Positions 1-10,204 of a stretch of DNA of 64,000 nt are shown here, piece by piece (the stretch's first letter is position 1; each line of letters opens with the position of its first letter). This DNA is from Methanoculleus taiwanensis (GTDB taxonomy: Archaea > Halobacteriota > Methanomicrobia > Methanomicrobiales > Methanoculleaceae), in the NCBI RefSeq assembly GCF_004102725.1, contig NZ_LHQS01000001.1, positions 248,001 to 312,000 on the forward strand, written 5' to 3'. A program made the position numbers and the translations under genes. The notes beneath the pieces are model-generated. The model was not told the origin of the DNA and searched no databases. It saw only the letters and a program-made list of their open reading frames with translations.

Positions 1-792
1 GTTCTTGTAGATCCCCGCGTATTTCAGCGGGAGGTCGACCTTCTCGGCGTCGGAGATCGGATCTACATCGACGGTCGCTCGGGGATCATCGAAGAGGAGC
101 ATATCGAGCGCGACCGCGGGAGCGAACACCTCAAGACCAAGATCGGCAGCACCGGAACCGGATGCGGCCCGGCGAACGCCGACCGGGTGATGCGGACCTC
201 CCGGCAGGCGAAGGACGTGCCGGAGCTCGCCCGATATATCACCGACGTTCCCTGCGAGGTCAACGCCGCCATCGAGCAGGGCGAGGCGGTGCTGCTCGAG
301 GGCACCCAGGGTTTCGGGATCTCGCTCTACTATGGAACCTACCCCTATGTCACGAGCAAGGATACGTCGGCCTCGCAGATCGCCGCTGACAACGGTGTCG
401 GCCCGACGAGAGTCGACGACGTGATCGTCGTCTTCAAGGCATTCCCGACCCGGGTCGGAGAAGGGCCTTTCTCGACCGAGATGACGCTTAAGGAGTCGAA
501 CAGTCTCGGTATTGAGGAGTTCGGGACTGTGACGCACCGCCAGCGCCGGATCGGCCTCTGGGACGGTGAGATGGCCAGGTACTCCGCTATGATCAACGGG
601 TGTACCCAGGCTGCGATCACCGGTATCGACCGGATCGACGCTTCCTGCTACGGCGTCACCGAGTATGCAAAACTTACGAAGAAGGCGAAAGACTTCATCG
701 CGCAGGCAGAAGAGGATATCAGAGCGCCCGTGACGCTGATCTCAACGGGGCCCGATATCTCTCAGATCATCGATCTGCGGAAGGATCTATGA
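1..792 (+). CDS. purA: Adenylosuccinate synthetase, C-terminal part (5' end outside window)
   Basis: Catalyses GTP-dependent joining of IMP and aspartate to adenylosuccinate, the first committed step to AMP, in the cytoplasm. The reading frame is open from base 1 with no start codon, so the gene begins upstream; 263 residues are visible, against roughly 340 for archaeal PurA. Family motifs seen are [13 protein letters not shown] near residue 50, [22 protein letters not shown] near residue 105, and the [11 protein letters not shown] and [10 protein letters not shown] blocks after it. The stop overlaps the start of the next gene (ATGA), so the two are probably co-transcribed. Identification is firm; only the N-terminus with the GTP-binding loop is unseen. 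Confidence 0.95.
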   Translation, partial: VLVDPRVFQREVDLLGVGDRIYIDGRSGIIEEEHIERDRGSEHLKTKIGSTGTGCGPANADRVMRTSRQAKDVPELARYITDVPCEVNAAIEQGEAVLLEGTQGFGISLYYGTYPYVTSKDTSASQIAADNGVGPTRVDDVIVVFKAFPTRVGEGPFSTEMTLKESNSLGIEEFGTVTHRQRRIGLWDGEMARYSAMINGCTQAAITGIDRIDASCYGVTEYAKLTKKAKDFIAQAEEDIRAPVTLISTGPDISQIIDLRKDL

Positions 793-974
793 GACGCGAT
801 CTGCTGGATATCCTCTGCTGCCCTGTCTGCAAGGGTGCACTGATCCTGACGGTCACCGAAGAGAACGCCGACGAGATACTGGAAGGGAGCCTTCGATGCG
901 AGGCTTGCAGCGTCTCCTACCCCATCTGCGAGGGCATCCCAAACCTCCTCCCGAAGTCGCCCGCTGAGGACTGA
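789..974 (+). CDS. Trm112-family small zinc-binding protein
   Basis: A 61-residue protein with two Cys pairs: CCPVC near residues 11-15 and CEAC near residues 38-41, followed by [12 protein letters not shown]. This is the classic Trm112 (UPF0434/COG2835) layout. In eukaryotes and haloarchaea Trm112 is a zinc-ribbon partner that stabilises and activates SAM-dependent methyltransferases acting on tRNA, rRNA and release factor; that role here is inferred. The ATG overlaps the purA stop in an ATGA arrangement. The family call is confident, the methyltransferase partner is not known. Confidence 0.85.
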   Translation: MRRDLLDILCCPVCKGALILTVTEENADEILEGSLRCEACSVSYPICEGIPNLLPKSPAED

Positions 975-982
975 GAGCCGCG

Positions 983-1507
983 ATGCCGGTTGAGATTCAC
1001 TTAAACAGGCGGGGCATCAACTCGATCGAGGTGCACCCGGAGGTGGCGGTCACGGCAGGGAGCGACCTCGCCCTTGAGATGATCAACCACGGCGCTCCCC
1101 TGCACCTGACGCTTTCGAGTCAGAACTCGGGAATGTTCACCGACTTTTTCCACGCGAATCTCTACGTTGCCGACCGCGAAGCCTTCATAATACCGATACG
1201 GCCGGATTCGTACCCGGGTTTCTTCGACGTCGCGATCATTACCGGGTACGGTGCCAAGCGGGCGGCATTCCGGGTGGTCGTCCACCAGGTGCCGCCCGAA
1301 GTCCCGGAGGAGCCGGAAGAACTGCCCCCACACCCCCAGGCTCCGGCACGGCGGATCGGCGTCGCCCTCCCGGCCGGTTTTCTCGTAGCCGCAGGCCTCG
1401 TGCTGTACGGTCTCTGGCTTGCCTTCCGGCTCGATATGTATAATTATACGGCATTCCTCGCGCTGCTCGCCGGAGTTCTCATGCTATGGTTCTCGCGGCG
1501 CTCGTAG
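983..1507 (+). CDS. Membrane-anchored protein of unknown function
   Basis: A 174-residue protein I cannot assign to a function. Residues 1 to about 105 look like a small beta-rich domain with alternating hydrophobic strands. A proline- and glutamate-rich linker follows (about 106-125), then two hydrophobic segments near the C-terminus (about 128-150 and 155-170) ending in an SRRS tail. Related small membrane proteins occur beside purine or cobalamin genes in methanogens, to my recollection, but no role is established. It overlaps the start of cbiB by 22 bases, so translational coupling is likely. The start is the ATG eight bases after the Trm112 stop. Confidence 0.6.
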   Translation: MPVEIHLNRRGINSIEVHPEVAVTAGSDLALEMINHGAPLHLTLSSQNSGMFTDFFHANLYVADREAFIIPIRPDSYPGFFDVAIITGYGAKRAAFRVVVHQVPPEVPEEPEELPPHPQAPARRIGVALPAGFLVAAGLVLYGLWLAFRLDMYNYTAFLALLAGVLMLWFSRRS

Positions 1508-2403
1508 TCGCTCTTGCACTGCTGGTCGATCGGGCCGTCGGCGATCCCCGCTCGCCCCTGCACCCGGTCGCCCTGCTTGGACGGTTCATCGGGTGGTGGG
1601 GCGTCCCGTCCCGGTATCCGGCCTCTCTTCAGCGCGCCGCCGGTGTCGTCTTCACCCTCGCGACCGCGCTGCTCTTTGCCGCACCTTTCCTTATCGTCGA
1701 GGCTGCTGCCCCCTGGTTTCTCTACCTGATCGCCGCTCCCCTGCTCCTGAAGGCCTGTTTCGCCTGGCGGGCTCTCGAGGAGCATACCCGTGCAGTTGTA
1801 GAGGCGGCAGCAGGCGACCTTGACGAGGGGCGTGAGGCTGTCGGAATGATGGTGAGCCGCGAGACCGCCTCCCTCGACCGGGAACACGTCCTTTCCGCAG
1901 CCTACGAGTCGATGACCGAGAACCTGACGGACAGCATCGTCTCGCCGCTCTTCTACTTCGGTCTCTTCGGCCTCTCCGGGGCGGCGTTCTACCGCGCCGT
2001 CAACACCATGGATGCGATGCTCGGCTACCGGGACGAACGGGAGCGACTCGGCTGGTTCCCCGCGAGGCTCGACGACGTTGTCAATTTCATCCCCGCCCGG
2101 ATCGCGGGGGCGGCTCTGCTCCTCTACTTCGCATACCGCGGGCGTTTCCGGGCTTCGTATACGATCCTCCGGCGTGACGCACGAAAACGGCCAGGGTTCA
2201 ACGGAGGCATCCCGATGGCGGCGATCGCGGGCGGGGTTGGGATCAGGCTTGAAAAGCAGGGCATCTACGCCATAGGCGACCCCGAAAAATCGCTTGAAAC
2301 GGCGGGTGACGAGATCGTCAGTGCTGTCAGGGCCGCAACCCTCATCGTCGCCCTGGTTCTGATCGCCGCACTATTTTTATTGGGGACAGCGAGCAATACA
2401 TAA
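1486..2403 (+). CDS. cbiB: Adenosylcobinamide-phosphate synthase CbiB/CobD
   Basis: Integral membrane enzyme that attaches the aminopropanol(-phosphate) side chain to adenosylcobyric acid in cobalamin synthesis. Methanogens need large amounts of corrinoid for methyl transfer. The 305-residue protein has the N-terminal hydrophobic segment, the [18 protein letters not shown] signature, central VSRETASLD and [16 protein letters not shown] motifs, the NTMDAMLGY block and a C-terminal transmembrane helix. All are typical of CbiB and the length is normal. It starts inside the preceding membrane-protein gene and ends five bases before pdxS. Confidence 0.93.
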   Translation: MVLAALVVALALLVDRAVGDPRSPLHPVALLGRFIGWWGVPSRYPASLQRAAGVVFTLATALLFAAPFLIVEAAAPWFLYLIAAPLLLKACFAWRALEEHTRAVVEAAAGDLDEGREAVGMMVSRETASLDREHVLSAAYESMTENLTDSIVSPLFYFGLFGLSGAAFYRAVNTMDAMLGYRDERERLGWFPARLDDVVNFIPARIAGAALLLYFAYRGRFRASYTILRRDARKRPGFNGGIPMAAIAGGVGIRLEKQGIYAIGDPEKSLETAGDEIVSAVRAATLIVALVLIAALFLLGTASNT

Positions 2404-2408
2404 GAATA

Positions 2409-3305
2409 ATGAAACTCGAGGAACTGAGATTCGGCACTGAGCTGATCAAGCGCGGCTTTGCTTCCATGCAGAAGGGCGGCGTGATCATGGACGTCGTGAA
2501 CGCGGAGCAGGCCCGCATAGCCGAAGAGGCCGGTGCCGTTGCTGTCATGGCGCTGGAAAGAGTCCCTGCGGATATCAGGAAGGCCGGGGGCGTCGCCCGC
2601 ATGGCCGATCCCGAGAGGATTCTTGAGATCATTGATGCGGTCTCGATCCCGGTTATGGGAAAGGTCAGGATCGGGCACTTCGTCGAGGCGCAGGTACTCG
2701 AGGTGCTCGGGGTCGATATGATCGACGAGAGCGAGGTGCTGACACCGGCGGACGAACAGTTCCATGTCGACAAGACGGCGTTTACCGTGCCGTTCGTCTG
2801 CGGAGCCCGAAACCTCGGCGAAGCGCTCCGGCGGATCAACGAGGGCGCGGCGATGATCCGCACCAAGGGTGAGGCCGGCACCGGCAACGTCGTCGAGGCC
2901 GTCCGGCACATGCGTGCGATTATGGGCGAGATCCGCTCGCTCGAGGGGATGAACAGCCAGGAACTGATCGCCCGCGCCCGCGAGATCGAGGCGCCCGCCG
3001 ACCTCGTAGCGGAGTGCGCCCGTCTCGGCAGGCTTCCGGTGGTCAACTTCTCCGCAGGCGGTATCGCGACACCGGCGGATGCTGTCCTGATGATGCAGCT
3101 CGGAGCGGACGGCGTCTTCGTCGGCTCGGGCATCTTCAAGTCGAGCGAACCCGCCCGGATGGCAAGGGCGGTCGTCGAGGCCGTCAATAACTTCACCGAC
3201 CCGAAGGTCGTCGCCGAGGTCAGCAAGGGGCTTGGCGAGGCAATGCCGGGTCTTGACGTCAAGACCCTGCGCGAGGACGAGAGGCTGGCGGAACGTGGCT
3301 GGTAA
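2409..3305 (+). CDS. pdxS: Pyridoxal 5'-phosphate synthase lyase subunit PdxS
   Basis: Forms PLP from ribose 5-phosphate, glyceraldehyde 3-phosphate and ammonia delivered by PdxT; the complex is a dodecamer coated with PdxT. The 298-residue length is standard for the family. Visible active-site features are Asp28 in GVIMDVV, Lys85 in [10 protein letters not shown] (ribose-5-phosphate imine) and Lys153 in [10 protein letters not shown] (second imine). The gene lies five bases after cbiB and overlaps pdxT by 11 bases. A TATA-like stretch (ctatttttattgg, from about 2370) lies inside the end of cbiB and could give pdxST its own nearly leaderless transcript. Confidence 0.97.
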   Translation: MKLEELRFGTELIKRGFASMQKGGVIMDVVNAEQARIAEEAGAVAVMALERVPADIRKAGGVARMADPERILEIIDAVSIPVMGKVRIGHFVEAQVLEVLGVDMIDESEVLTPADEQFHVDKTAFTVPFVCGARNLGEALRRINEGAAMIRTKGEAGTGNVVEAVRHMRAIMGEIRSLEGMNSQELIARAREIEAPADLVAECARLGRLPVVNFSAGGIATPADAVLMMQLGADGVFVGSGIFKSSEPARMARAVVEAVNNFTDPKVVAEVSKGLGEAMPGLDVKTLREDERLAERGW

Positions 3306-3876
3306 GATCGGTGTCCTGGCACTCCAGGGGGACGTCAGCGAGCATATTGCTGCGTTCGGGCGGGCGCTTGGAACCGACTATCCGGAGATGGTGGTCGTGC
3401 CCGTCAGGCGAGCGGAGCAGCTCGCCGGGCTCGACGCCATAGCGCTCCCCGGCGGGGAGTCGACGACCATCTCCCGGCTCATTGAGAAGAACGGGATGCA
3501 CCGGCCGCTTGCGGAGTTCGAGGGCGGCATTTTTGCGACCTGCGCCGGGATGGTGCTCGTGGCAAGCGAGGTTGACGATCCCCGGGTGCACCCGCTCGGT
3601 GTGATGGATATCCGGGTGGAGCGGAACGCTTTCGGGCGGCAGGCAGCGTCCCACGAGTCCTACATAGAGATTTTGGGGCTCGGCGAGCCGTTCCATGCCG
3701 TCTTCATCAGAGCCCCGGTCGTCTCCCGTGCAGGTTTGGGCGTCGCGGTGCTCGCCCGGACGCCGCAGGGGATCGTCGCGGTTCGGCAGGGGCGGCATAT
3801 GGCTTTTTCCTTCCACCCCGAACTCTCCGGTGACCTTCGCCTGCACAGGTTGTTTCTTGAGAATCTCTTCCGGTGA
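3295..3876 (+). CDS. pdxT: Pyridoxal 5'-phosphate synthase glutaminase subunit PdxT
   Basis: Class I glutaminase that hydrolyses glutamine and channels ammonia to PdxS. I place the start at the GTG at 3295, which gives the canonical N-terminus [14 protein letters not shown] and a 193-residue protein; the ATG at 3232 would add 21 unrelated residues read inside pdxS. Motifs are LPGGESTT (about 51-58), the nucleophile Cys83 in FATCAGM, and the His/Glu pair in FHPELSGD near the C-terminus. The start overlaps the end of pdxS by 11 bases, so translation is coupled. An oligo-T run follows at 3908-3913. Confidence 0.95.
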   Translation: MAGKIGVLALQGDVSEHIAAFGRALGTDYPEMVVVPVRRAEQLAGLDAIALPGGESTTISRLIEKNGMHRPLAEFEGGIFATCAGMVLVASEVDDPRVHPLGVMDIRVERNAFGRQAASHESYIEILGLGEPFHAVFIRAPVVSRAGLGVAVLARTPQGIVAVRQGRHMAFSFHPELSGDLRLHRLFLENLFR

Positions 3877-3907
3877 TCGGCCGGTGCCCGATCGCCTGCG
3901 GGTACTC

Positions 3908-3913
3908 TTTTTT
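3908..3913 (+). terminator. Oligo-T terminator after pdxT
   Basis: Six consecutive T residues about 30 bases after the pdxT stop. Archaeal RNA polymerase terminates at such runs. It abuts the stop codon of the convergent arsR-like gene. Confidence 0.45.
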
Positions 3914-4311
3914 CAGGAATGCGTCCCGCCCGGCCGGTCTCCGAGAACGTTCGCCGTCCACCCGACGCCCTGTTCGGTCAGCCGGTAGATGATCCAGTTT
4001 CCCTGCTGGTCGCCGACGATCAGCCCGGCCTTCTTTAAGACCGAGAGGTGATAAGAGAGTTTTGAGTCGGCGATCCCGAGCAGTGCCTTGATCACGCAGA
4101 CACAGAGCGGCTGTACCTGCAGCATGGCGAGGATCTTGAGCCGGATCGGATCGGCGAGTGCGCGGAGCGTGGCGCTCCGTTCGTTCAGCAGATCCTCGGC
4201 GGGCAGCTGTTCCACCAGCCTTGCGAGTCCCCCGCATCGGCAGAGCGACTCCTCGATCTCTGCGGGAAGCGTCATCGTATCGCCGGGTCTGCCGACCGGA
4301 TTCTGTGCCAT
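3913..4311 (-). CDS. ArsR-family winged-helix transcriptional regulator
   Basis: A 132-residue repressor-like protein. The start is the ATG at 4311 because a GGAGGAG ribosome site (4321-4327) lies about 10 bases upstream; an upstream in-frame ATG at 4350 has none. The winged helix spans about residues 45-118, with the LADPIRLKILAML helix, the recognition helix SKLSYHLSVLKKAGLI (83-98) and the wing GNWIIYRLT. Two close Cys pairs, CRC (24-26) and CVC (70-72, the ArsR metal-site position), suggest thiol ligation of arsenite or another soft metal. It is divergent from an arsC-like gene, with a palindrome between them that may be its operator. Confidence 0.88.
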   Translation of the reverse strand: MAQNPVGRPGDTMTLPAEIEESLCRCGGLARLVEQLPAEDLLNERSATLRALADPIRLKILAMLQVQPLCVCVIKALLGIADSKLSYHLSVLKKAGLIVGDQQGNWIIYRLTEQGVGWTANVLGDRPGGTHS

Positions 4312-4353
4312 GGGTTGATTCTCCTCCGGTATACGGGTACGTATATGCACACC

Positions 4354-4371
4354 GGAACGATTAACCGTTCC
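4354..4371. promoter_or_regulatory. Palindrome, candidate ArsR operator
   Basis: An 18-base near-perfect inverted repeat with arms GGAACG and CGTTCC around a TTAA core. It lies in the space between the divergent arsR-like and arsC-like genes, directly upstream of a TATA-like GCATATAC (4341-4348, minus strand) that could be the arsR box A. ArsR proteins bind such short palindromes as dimers, so autoregulation is a reasonable inference. Confidence 0.5.
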
Positions 4372-4506
4372 TCATCGTGCCGGATCGCGTGTGACTCCCT
4401 TCGGGGATCGGGGGGACGGCCAGTCTAAACGTAGAGCGGCGGAGCAAGTGCAGATCGGTGAAGATGGGTATCCTTAAGGCGCCTGCAGTTGTGTGAGGAA
4501 CCAGGT

Positions 4507-4914
4507 ATGACACAAAAAGTACTCTTTGTCTGCACCCACAACGCCGCCCGCTCGCAGATGGCGGAGGGTTATCTGAACGCCCGGTATGGTGACTGCTATA
4601 CGGCCTTTTCCGCCGGCACCGTGCCCGAAGTTCTGAACCCTTACGCTGTTCGGGCAATGAGCGAGATCGGAGTAGATATCTCCGGCCAGCGCTCGAAGGA
4701 TATCGCCGAGTTCGACGAGCAGGAGATGGACTATCTGGTTGCGGTCTGCGAGGGAGGGCTCTGCCCGCTCTTCCCCTGGGCGAAGGAAGAGATCCACAAG
4801 GAGTTCCCCGACCCCTCGAAACTCACCGGCACCGACGAGGAGATCATGGCGGGCGTCAGGCGGATCCGGGACGAGATCGGTAGCTGGATCGACGAGACGT
4901 TCGGGAAGCGATGA
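4507..4914 (+). CDS. Arsenate reductase / low-molecular-weight phosphatase-fold protein
   Basis: A 135-residue protein of the LMW-PTP fold. The start at 4507 follows a GAGGAACCAGG ribosome site; an earlier in-frame start at 4489 adds six non-family residues. The phosphate-binding loop CX5R is CTHNAARS at residues 9-16, and the FSAGT block and the EFPDPSK segment carrying the general-acid Asp are present. Thioredoxin- or thiol-linked ArsC of this type reduces arsenate to arsenite. The divergent ArsR-type regulator supports arsenic detoxification, although no arsB or acr3 efflux gene is in the window. A protein tyrosine phosphatase is the alternative. Confidence 0.85.
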   Translation: MTQKVLFVCTHNAARSQMAEGYLNARYGDCYTAFSAGTVPEVLNPYAVRAMSEIGVDISGQRSKDIAEFDEQEMDYLVAVCEGGLCPLFPWAKEEIHKEFPDPSKLTGTDEEIMAGVRRIRDEIGSWIDETFGKR

Positions 4915-5041
4915 GCGCAGGTCAAAAATAAGGCTTCTTTGCCTGTTGACTGGTGGGACAGCCCTGCGGGCCGGATAGTTCTGTACCTGCTGCAGCGAAA
5001 AAGAGGGTTGAGCATGAATCGGGAAGGAAGGCAGCACGCCG

Positions 5042-5145
5042 TCAGTCGGTGCCGACGATGACTTCGGTCGCCTTGATGACGATGTAAGGTGGTCTGCCGA
5101 CTTTCGGGTGATGATGGCGGTTATCCTGCCGCCCCCTGGAGGTGC
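5042..5145 (-). pseudogene. Remnant of a TOBE/Mop (molybdate- or tungstate-binding) domain
   Basis: On the minus strand one frame ends GRPPYIVIKATEVIVGTD followed by a stop at 5042. The neighbouring frame just upstream reads GRITAIITRKSAD. Joined, these give the order expected for the C-terminal half of a TOBE domain (TAIITR-x-S-A-D, then VGRPPYIVIKATEVIVGTD), with a frameshift or small deletion between them near 5095. No intact N-terminal part is visible. It lies directly downstream, on the same strand, of the NTPase gene. TOBE domains bind molybdate or tungstate oxyanions. This is my reading of a degraded gene and rests on motif memory, not on an alignment. Confidence 0.5.
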
Positions 5146-5166
5146 TCCCCGATGTCGGTATACCGG

Positions 5167-5856
5167 TCAATCGCCCGCGACGTAGCGTCTTCTGGAGACT
5201 GACGGAAGACCTGCGGAGACTCCGGCTCCCTCCGTCAGCAGCGACATTTCGGCTGCCGTATGGAAATTGGCGAAGGGCGCAGAAGAGACCGGTGATGCCG
5301 GGTGCATCTCCCGCCACTCCCAGACCGCGTCCATAACCTCGCCGGCCGCGCTCAGCACACCGGCCGCTCCCACGTTGACTACGATGGGATCGCGAAGCGA
5401 CCAGCGGTCGATCACCGTATCGAGGAGCCGCCGGCGGACGGTCCAGATCATCGGCGGATGCGGGAGCTCTGAGAGCCGGTCGAGATCTTCCGCCCAGACG
5501 GTGCCCTGGAGCTCGAATCGCCCCACCTCGTCGATGACCAGGAGATCGGTCGTTACGGTCTCCGGGAGGGAGAGTGCTCTCCTGCCGAGGGCAAGGCCTT
5601 CGGGCCTGAAGAAGAACCGGCCGTGGGGTTCACACCCCGGGGACGGGTCTATCGAGCAGAGGAGCTCATGCCTCCCGGTGGCGAGGTCGACGAGCGTGAA
5701 GCCCGATCGCCTGCCGTCACGGACGTGGCCGGGAGTGATCACTCCCCGGAGGTCGAGGTGGAGTCCGGTCAGCAGCCCGAGCATCTGGTAGAGGAATGTC
5801 GTCTTGCACTGCCCCTGCTCGCCGGTGATAATGAAGACCGGCGCTTTTTTGCTCAT
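5167..5856 (-). CDS. THEP1-like nucleoside-triphosphatase with altered P-loop
   Basis: A 229-residue P-loop NTPase resembling the NTPase_1/THEP1 and DUF2478 group. Walker A is GEQGQCKTT at residues 12-20, where the usual Gly before the catalytic Lys is Cys17. Walker B is LLVIDEVGRFEL (about 105-116). A GGAGGGGGC ribosome site precedes the ATG. The C-terminal 40 residues after WEWREMHP are low in family signal and may be frame-shifted tail. A TOBE-domain remnant follows on the same strand, so a former link with molybdenum or tungsten handling is possible. Substrate and partner are unknown. Confidence 0.7.
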   Translation of the reverse strand: MSKKAPVFIITGEQGQCKTTFLYQMLGLLTGLHLDLRGVITPGHVRDGRRSGFTLVDLATGRHELLCSIDPSPGCEPHGRFFFRPEGLALGRRALSLPETVTTDLLVIDEVGRFELQGTVWAEDLDRLSELPHPPMIWTVRRRLLDTVIDRWSLRDPIVVNVGAAGVLSAAGEVMDAVWEWREMHPASPVSSAPFANFHTAAEMSLLTEGAGVSAGLPSVSRRRYVAGD

Positions 5857-5949
5857 CGGCTGCCCCCTCCGGTATCGGGAGAAGCATCTCCGGAAGATGG
5901 GGATCGGCCAGTGGCGATCACCGGTGATGCTGATACTCCGGTAAACATA

Positions 5950-6015
5950 GTACTATCATGAGTTCTTTGTTATAATAATATTTTACATTTTGATTTTGTT
6001 AACGTCATTAAGTTT
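5950..6015. promoter_or_regulatory. AT-rich divergent promoter region
   Basis: An AT-rich stretch in a GC-rich background between the divergent NTPase and cyclophilin genes. It holds several TATA-like elements (ttataataatattttac near 5970, agtttatct near 6010). Exact box A positions cannot be fixed by eye. The rest of the interval up to the cyclophilin start at 6113 shows nothing else. Confidence 0.4.
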
Positions 6016-6112
6016 ATCTCCCTCAGAGGAAGTCGTCTGGAGGCTGGCTACCCGGCTTTGTGCCGTATCAGTTAAGTACGCAAAGAAGACAATTGAATAC
6101 GGAGTCAATTTC

Positions 6113-6607
6113 ATGGCAGATCAGACGGAAGGAAAGAAGGTCGTACTGCACACAACGATGGGCGATATCGTCCTCCGGTTATACGACGACATGCCGGTTA
6201 CGGCAGGGAATTTTGAAAAGCTCGTCAACAAAGGATTTTATGACGGAACGCCCTTCCACCGGGTCATCTCGAAGTTCATGATCCAGGGCGGCGACCCGAC
6301 CGGTACCGGCACCGGCGGCCCGGGATACACCATCAAGGACGAGTTCGTGAAGGGCCGCTCGAACCGCCGCGGCACCATCTCTATGGCCAACACCGGCAGG
6401 CCGAACACCGGCGGGAGCCAGTTCTTCATTAACCTCGTGGACAACACCTTCCTCGACTGGGACAACCCCTCGACCCCGAGCGCTCACCCCGTCTTCGGGG
6501 AAGTCGTCGAAGGGATGGAGGTTGTCGACGCGATCGGCAAGGTGAAGACGAACAACGCCGACCGGCCACAGAAACCGGTCACGATCGAAAAAGCCGAGAT
6601 GCTGTAA
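6113..6607 (+). CDS. Cyclophilin-type peptidyl-prolyl cis-trans isomerase
   Basis: Catalyses cis-trans isomerisation of Xaa-Pro bonds during protein folding, in the cytoplasm (no signal peptide). The ATG at 6113 gives a 164-residue single-domain cyclophilin starting MADQTEGKKVVLHT and is preceded by a GGAG; the longer frame to 5990 adds non-family residues. Family blocks are TAGNFEKLVNKGFYDGTPFHRVI, FMIQGGDPTGTGTGGPGY, the core SMANTGRPNTGGSQFFI and HPVFGEVVEGMEVVDAIG. Substrate-binding Arg in FHRV and Gln in FMIQGG are retained. It is monocistronic and convergent with the OFA transporter gene. Confidence 0.95.
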   Translation: MADQTEGKKVVLHTTMGDIVLRLYDDMPVTAGNFEKLVNKGFYDGTPFHRVISKFMIQGGDPTGTGTGGPGYTIKDEFVKGRSNRRGTISMANTGRPNTGGSQFFINLVDNTFLDWDNPSTPSAHPVFGEVVEGMEVVDAIGKVKTNNADRPQKPVTIEKAEML

Positions 6608-6638
6608 GCATTCCCGGTCGGTCATTCCACAACTGCTC

Positions 6639-6657
6639 TTTTTTCACCAAAAAGGGG
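6639..6657. terminator. Bidirectional terminator between convergent genes
   Basis: T6 on the plus strand, then a short spacer and A5 (T5 on the minus strand). It sits between the cyclophilin stop and the stop of the convergent transporter gene, so one element can serve both transcripts. Confidence 0.5.
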
Positions 6658-6670
6658 AGACGCCCCGGGT

Positions 6671-7993
6671 TCACTCCTCGACCACTTTCTGGAGCTTCGC
6701 CGTCGTTTCCTGCTTGGCTGCAGGCGGCCTCATCAGCAGGAACGCGACAATGAGCCCGACCGCGGCGAGGCCGGCGATATAGGGGAAGACCCCGAGGTAC
6801 GATCCCGTAGACGCCTCGATGAACCCGGCGAGCTGCGGGCCTGCTATCGCGCCGGCGCCGTAGGCCAGGAAGATGACGCCGTAGCAGCGGGGGTAGTCGC
6901 AGGTCCCGAAGTAGCTCGCCGTCGCCGTGGGAGCGATGGCCAGCCACCCGCCGAGGCACCCCCAGAGGACGGCGAAGGCGAGGATGTACGACCACTCCGC
7001 CGGCACGAGCCACATCAGCAGGGATGCCCCCCCGATCAGGACGAACGAGGCCATCGCGGTCTTCCCGGGCGTGAGCCGGTCGGTGAGCGACCCGAAGAGC
7101 GGGCGCCCGCCGCCGTTGAAGACGGCGAAGAACCCGACGAGTATCGTCGCGAGCGCCGGTTCGATCTGCACCACGTCCGTGCCGACGGGCTTTGCGATCG
7201 AGATGGCCATGAGCCCTGCCAGGCACCCGATGAAGTAGCAGATCCAGAGCCCGTAGAACGCTCCGGTCCGCACCATCGCACCCCGGTTGCACTCGCAGGC
7301 GAGAGCAGCTCCCGGAGCGGGCGCAGGCGGCGTCCAGCCGGCCGGCTTCCACCCGGGCCTCGGAAACCGGAGCGGCAGGGCGAGGAGCAGGAGCAGCACG
7401 ATGAACGCGGCGCCGAAGATCCGGAACGTCGTCATGACCCCGTAGGCCTCGATGAGTGCTCCCGCGATATTCGCCGTCAGGAACGCCGAGAACCCGAACC
7501 CGAGCAGGGTCATCCCGACCGCGAGGCCGCGCCGGTCGGGAAACCACCGGGCTGCGACGGCGACCGGCGCCCCGTAGGCGATCCCGACCCCGAGGCCGCC
7601 GACGACCCCGTAGAGGATGTAGAGCATCTGGACGGAGGTGGCGGTCGATGCGAGCAGCCACCCCGCGCCTGTCAGCAGACCGCCGATGATCGTCATCGTC
7701 CGCGGCCCGAGTGTCTCGATGTACCTCCCCGAAAGGGGCATGGCGAGCGCAAAGAACGCCAGGAAGACCGAGAACGGCAGCAGTATCTCGCTCGCCGTCA
7801 CCGTCTGTCCGAGCGTCTCGGTGAAGTATCCGGTTAGGGGGCCGACGAAGACACTCCACGAGTAGATGCTCCCGAGACAGAGGTTGATGATCATCCCGAG
7901 GATGACCAGTACCCAGCGCCCCTGCTCGGGTTTCATCCCGAGCAGCCGCTCCTCCGTCGAGCCGGTTCCGTAATCAGGTGTGCCTCTCGTCAT
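6671..7993 (-). CDS. OFA-family major facilitator transporter (oxalate/formate antiporter type)
   Basis: A 440-residue, 12-helix MFS protein with the N-terminal WVLVILGMIINLCLGSIYSWSVF segment and the first-half loop GRYIETLGPRTMTIIGG typical of the OFA family, plus WFPDRRGLAVGMTLLGFGF after helix 4. Ribosome site GAGGAG precedes the ATG. It lies 21 bases downstream of acs on the same strand, so the two form an operon. OFA members move oxalate, formate or other monocarboxylates. Given the partner gene, acetate uptake is the natural guess here, but the substrate cannot be read from sequence. Confidence 0.88.
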   Translation of the reverse strand: MTRGTPDYGTGSTEERLLGMKPEQGRWVLVILGMIINLCLGSIYSWSVFVGPLTGYFTETLGQTVTASEILLPFSVFLAFFALAMPLSGRYIETLGPRTMTIIGGLLTGAGWLLASTATSVQMLYILYGVVGGLGVGIAYGAPVAVAARWFPDRRGLAVGMTLLGFGFSAFLTANIAGALIEAYGVMTTFRIFGAAFIVLLLLLALPLRFPRPGWKPAGWTPPAPAPGAALACECNRGAMVRTGAFYGLWICYFIGCLAGLMAISIAKPVGTDVVQIEPALATILVGFFAVFNGGGRPLFGSLTDRLTPGKTAMASFVLIGGASLLMWLVPAEWSYILAFAVLWGCLGGWLAIAPTATASYFGTCDYPRCYGVIFLAYGAGAIAGPQLAGFIEASTGSYLGVFPYIAGLAAVGLIVAFLLMRPPAAKQETTAKLQKVVEE

Positions 7994-8014
7994 TTCATTC
8001 TCCTCGCGGGTGGG

Positions 8015-9922
<1,908 letters not shown>

Positions 9923-10204
9923 GATTAATCGTGTCATTTCCGGCGAACTGTCCCGCATCCGGGCAGGGTTGCGATCACAGAAACGATACAATCAACCGGG
10001 GTGCATGTCTCCTGGAATCTGGAATATACCGCCCCGTGTTCTCATACGGTGCCTGACCGGAGCTCCTGGAGGGTACCGGCCGCAGGAGCGTATCTTTTCG
10101 ACCAGTTTTGCCATCCGGGAGCTCACTCCGTATTCTACATGATTAATAATGTATAACTTGTGATAAACTTTGTGGTCGCACCGGATGTCTCGTCGCTTCA
10201 CGGC

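Noticed and set aside
6579-7859. 426-residue minus-strand frame overlapping the OFA transporter in another phase
   Set aside because: It is Arg-rich with no domain, whereas the OFA frame on the same strand has 12 helices and a ribosome site.
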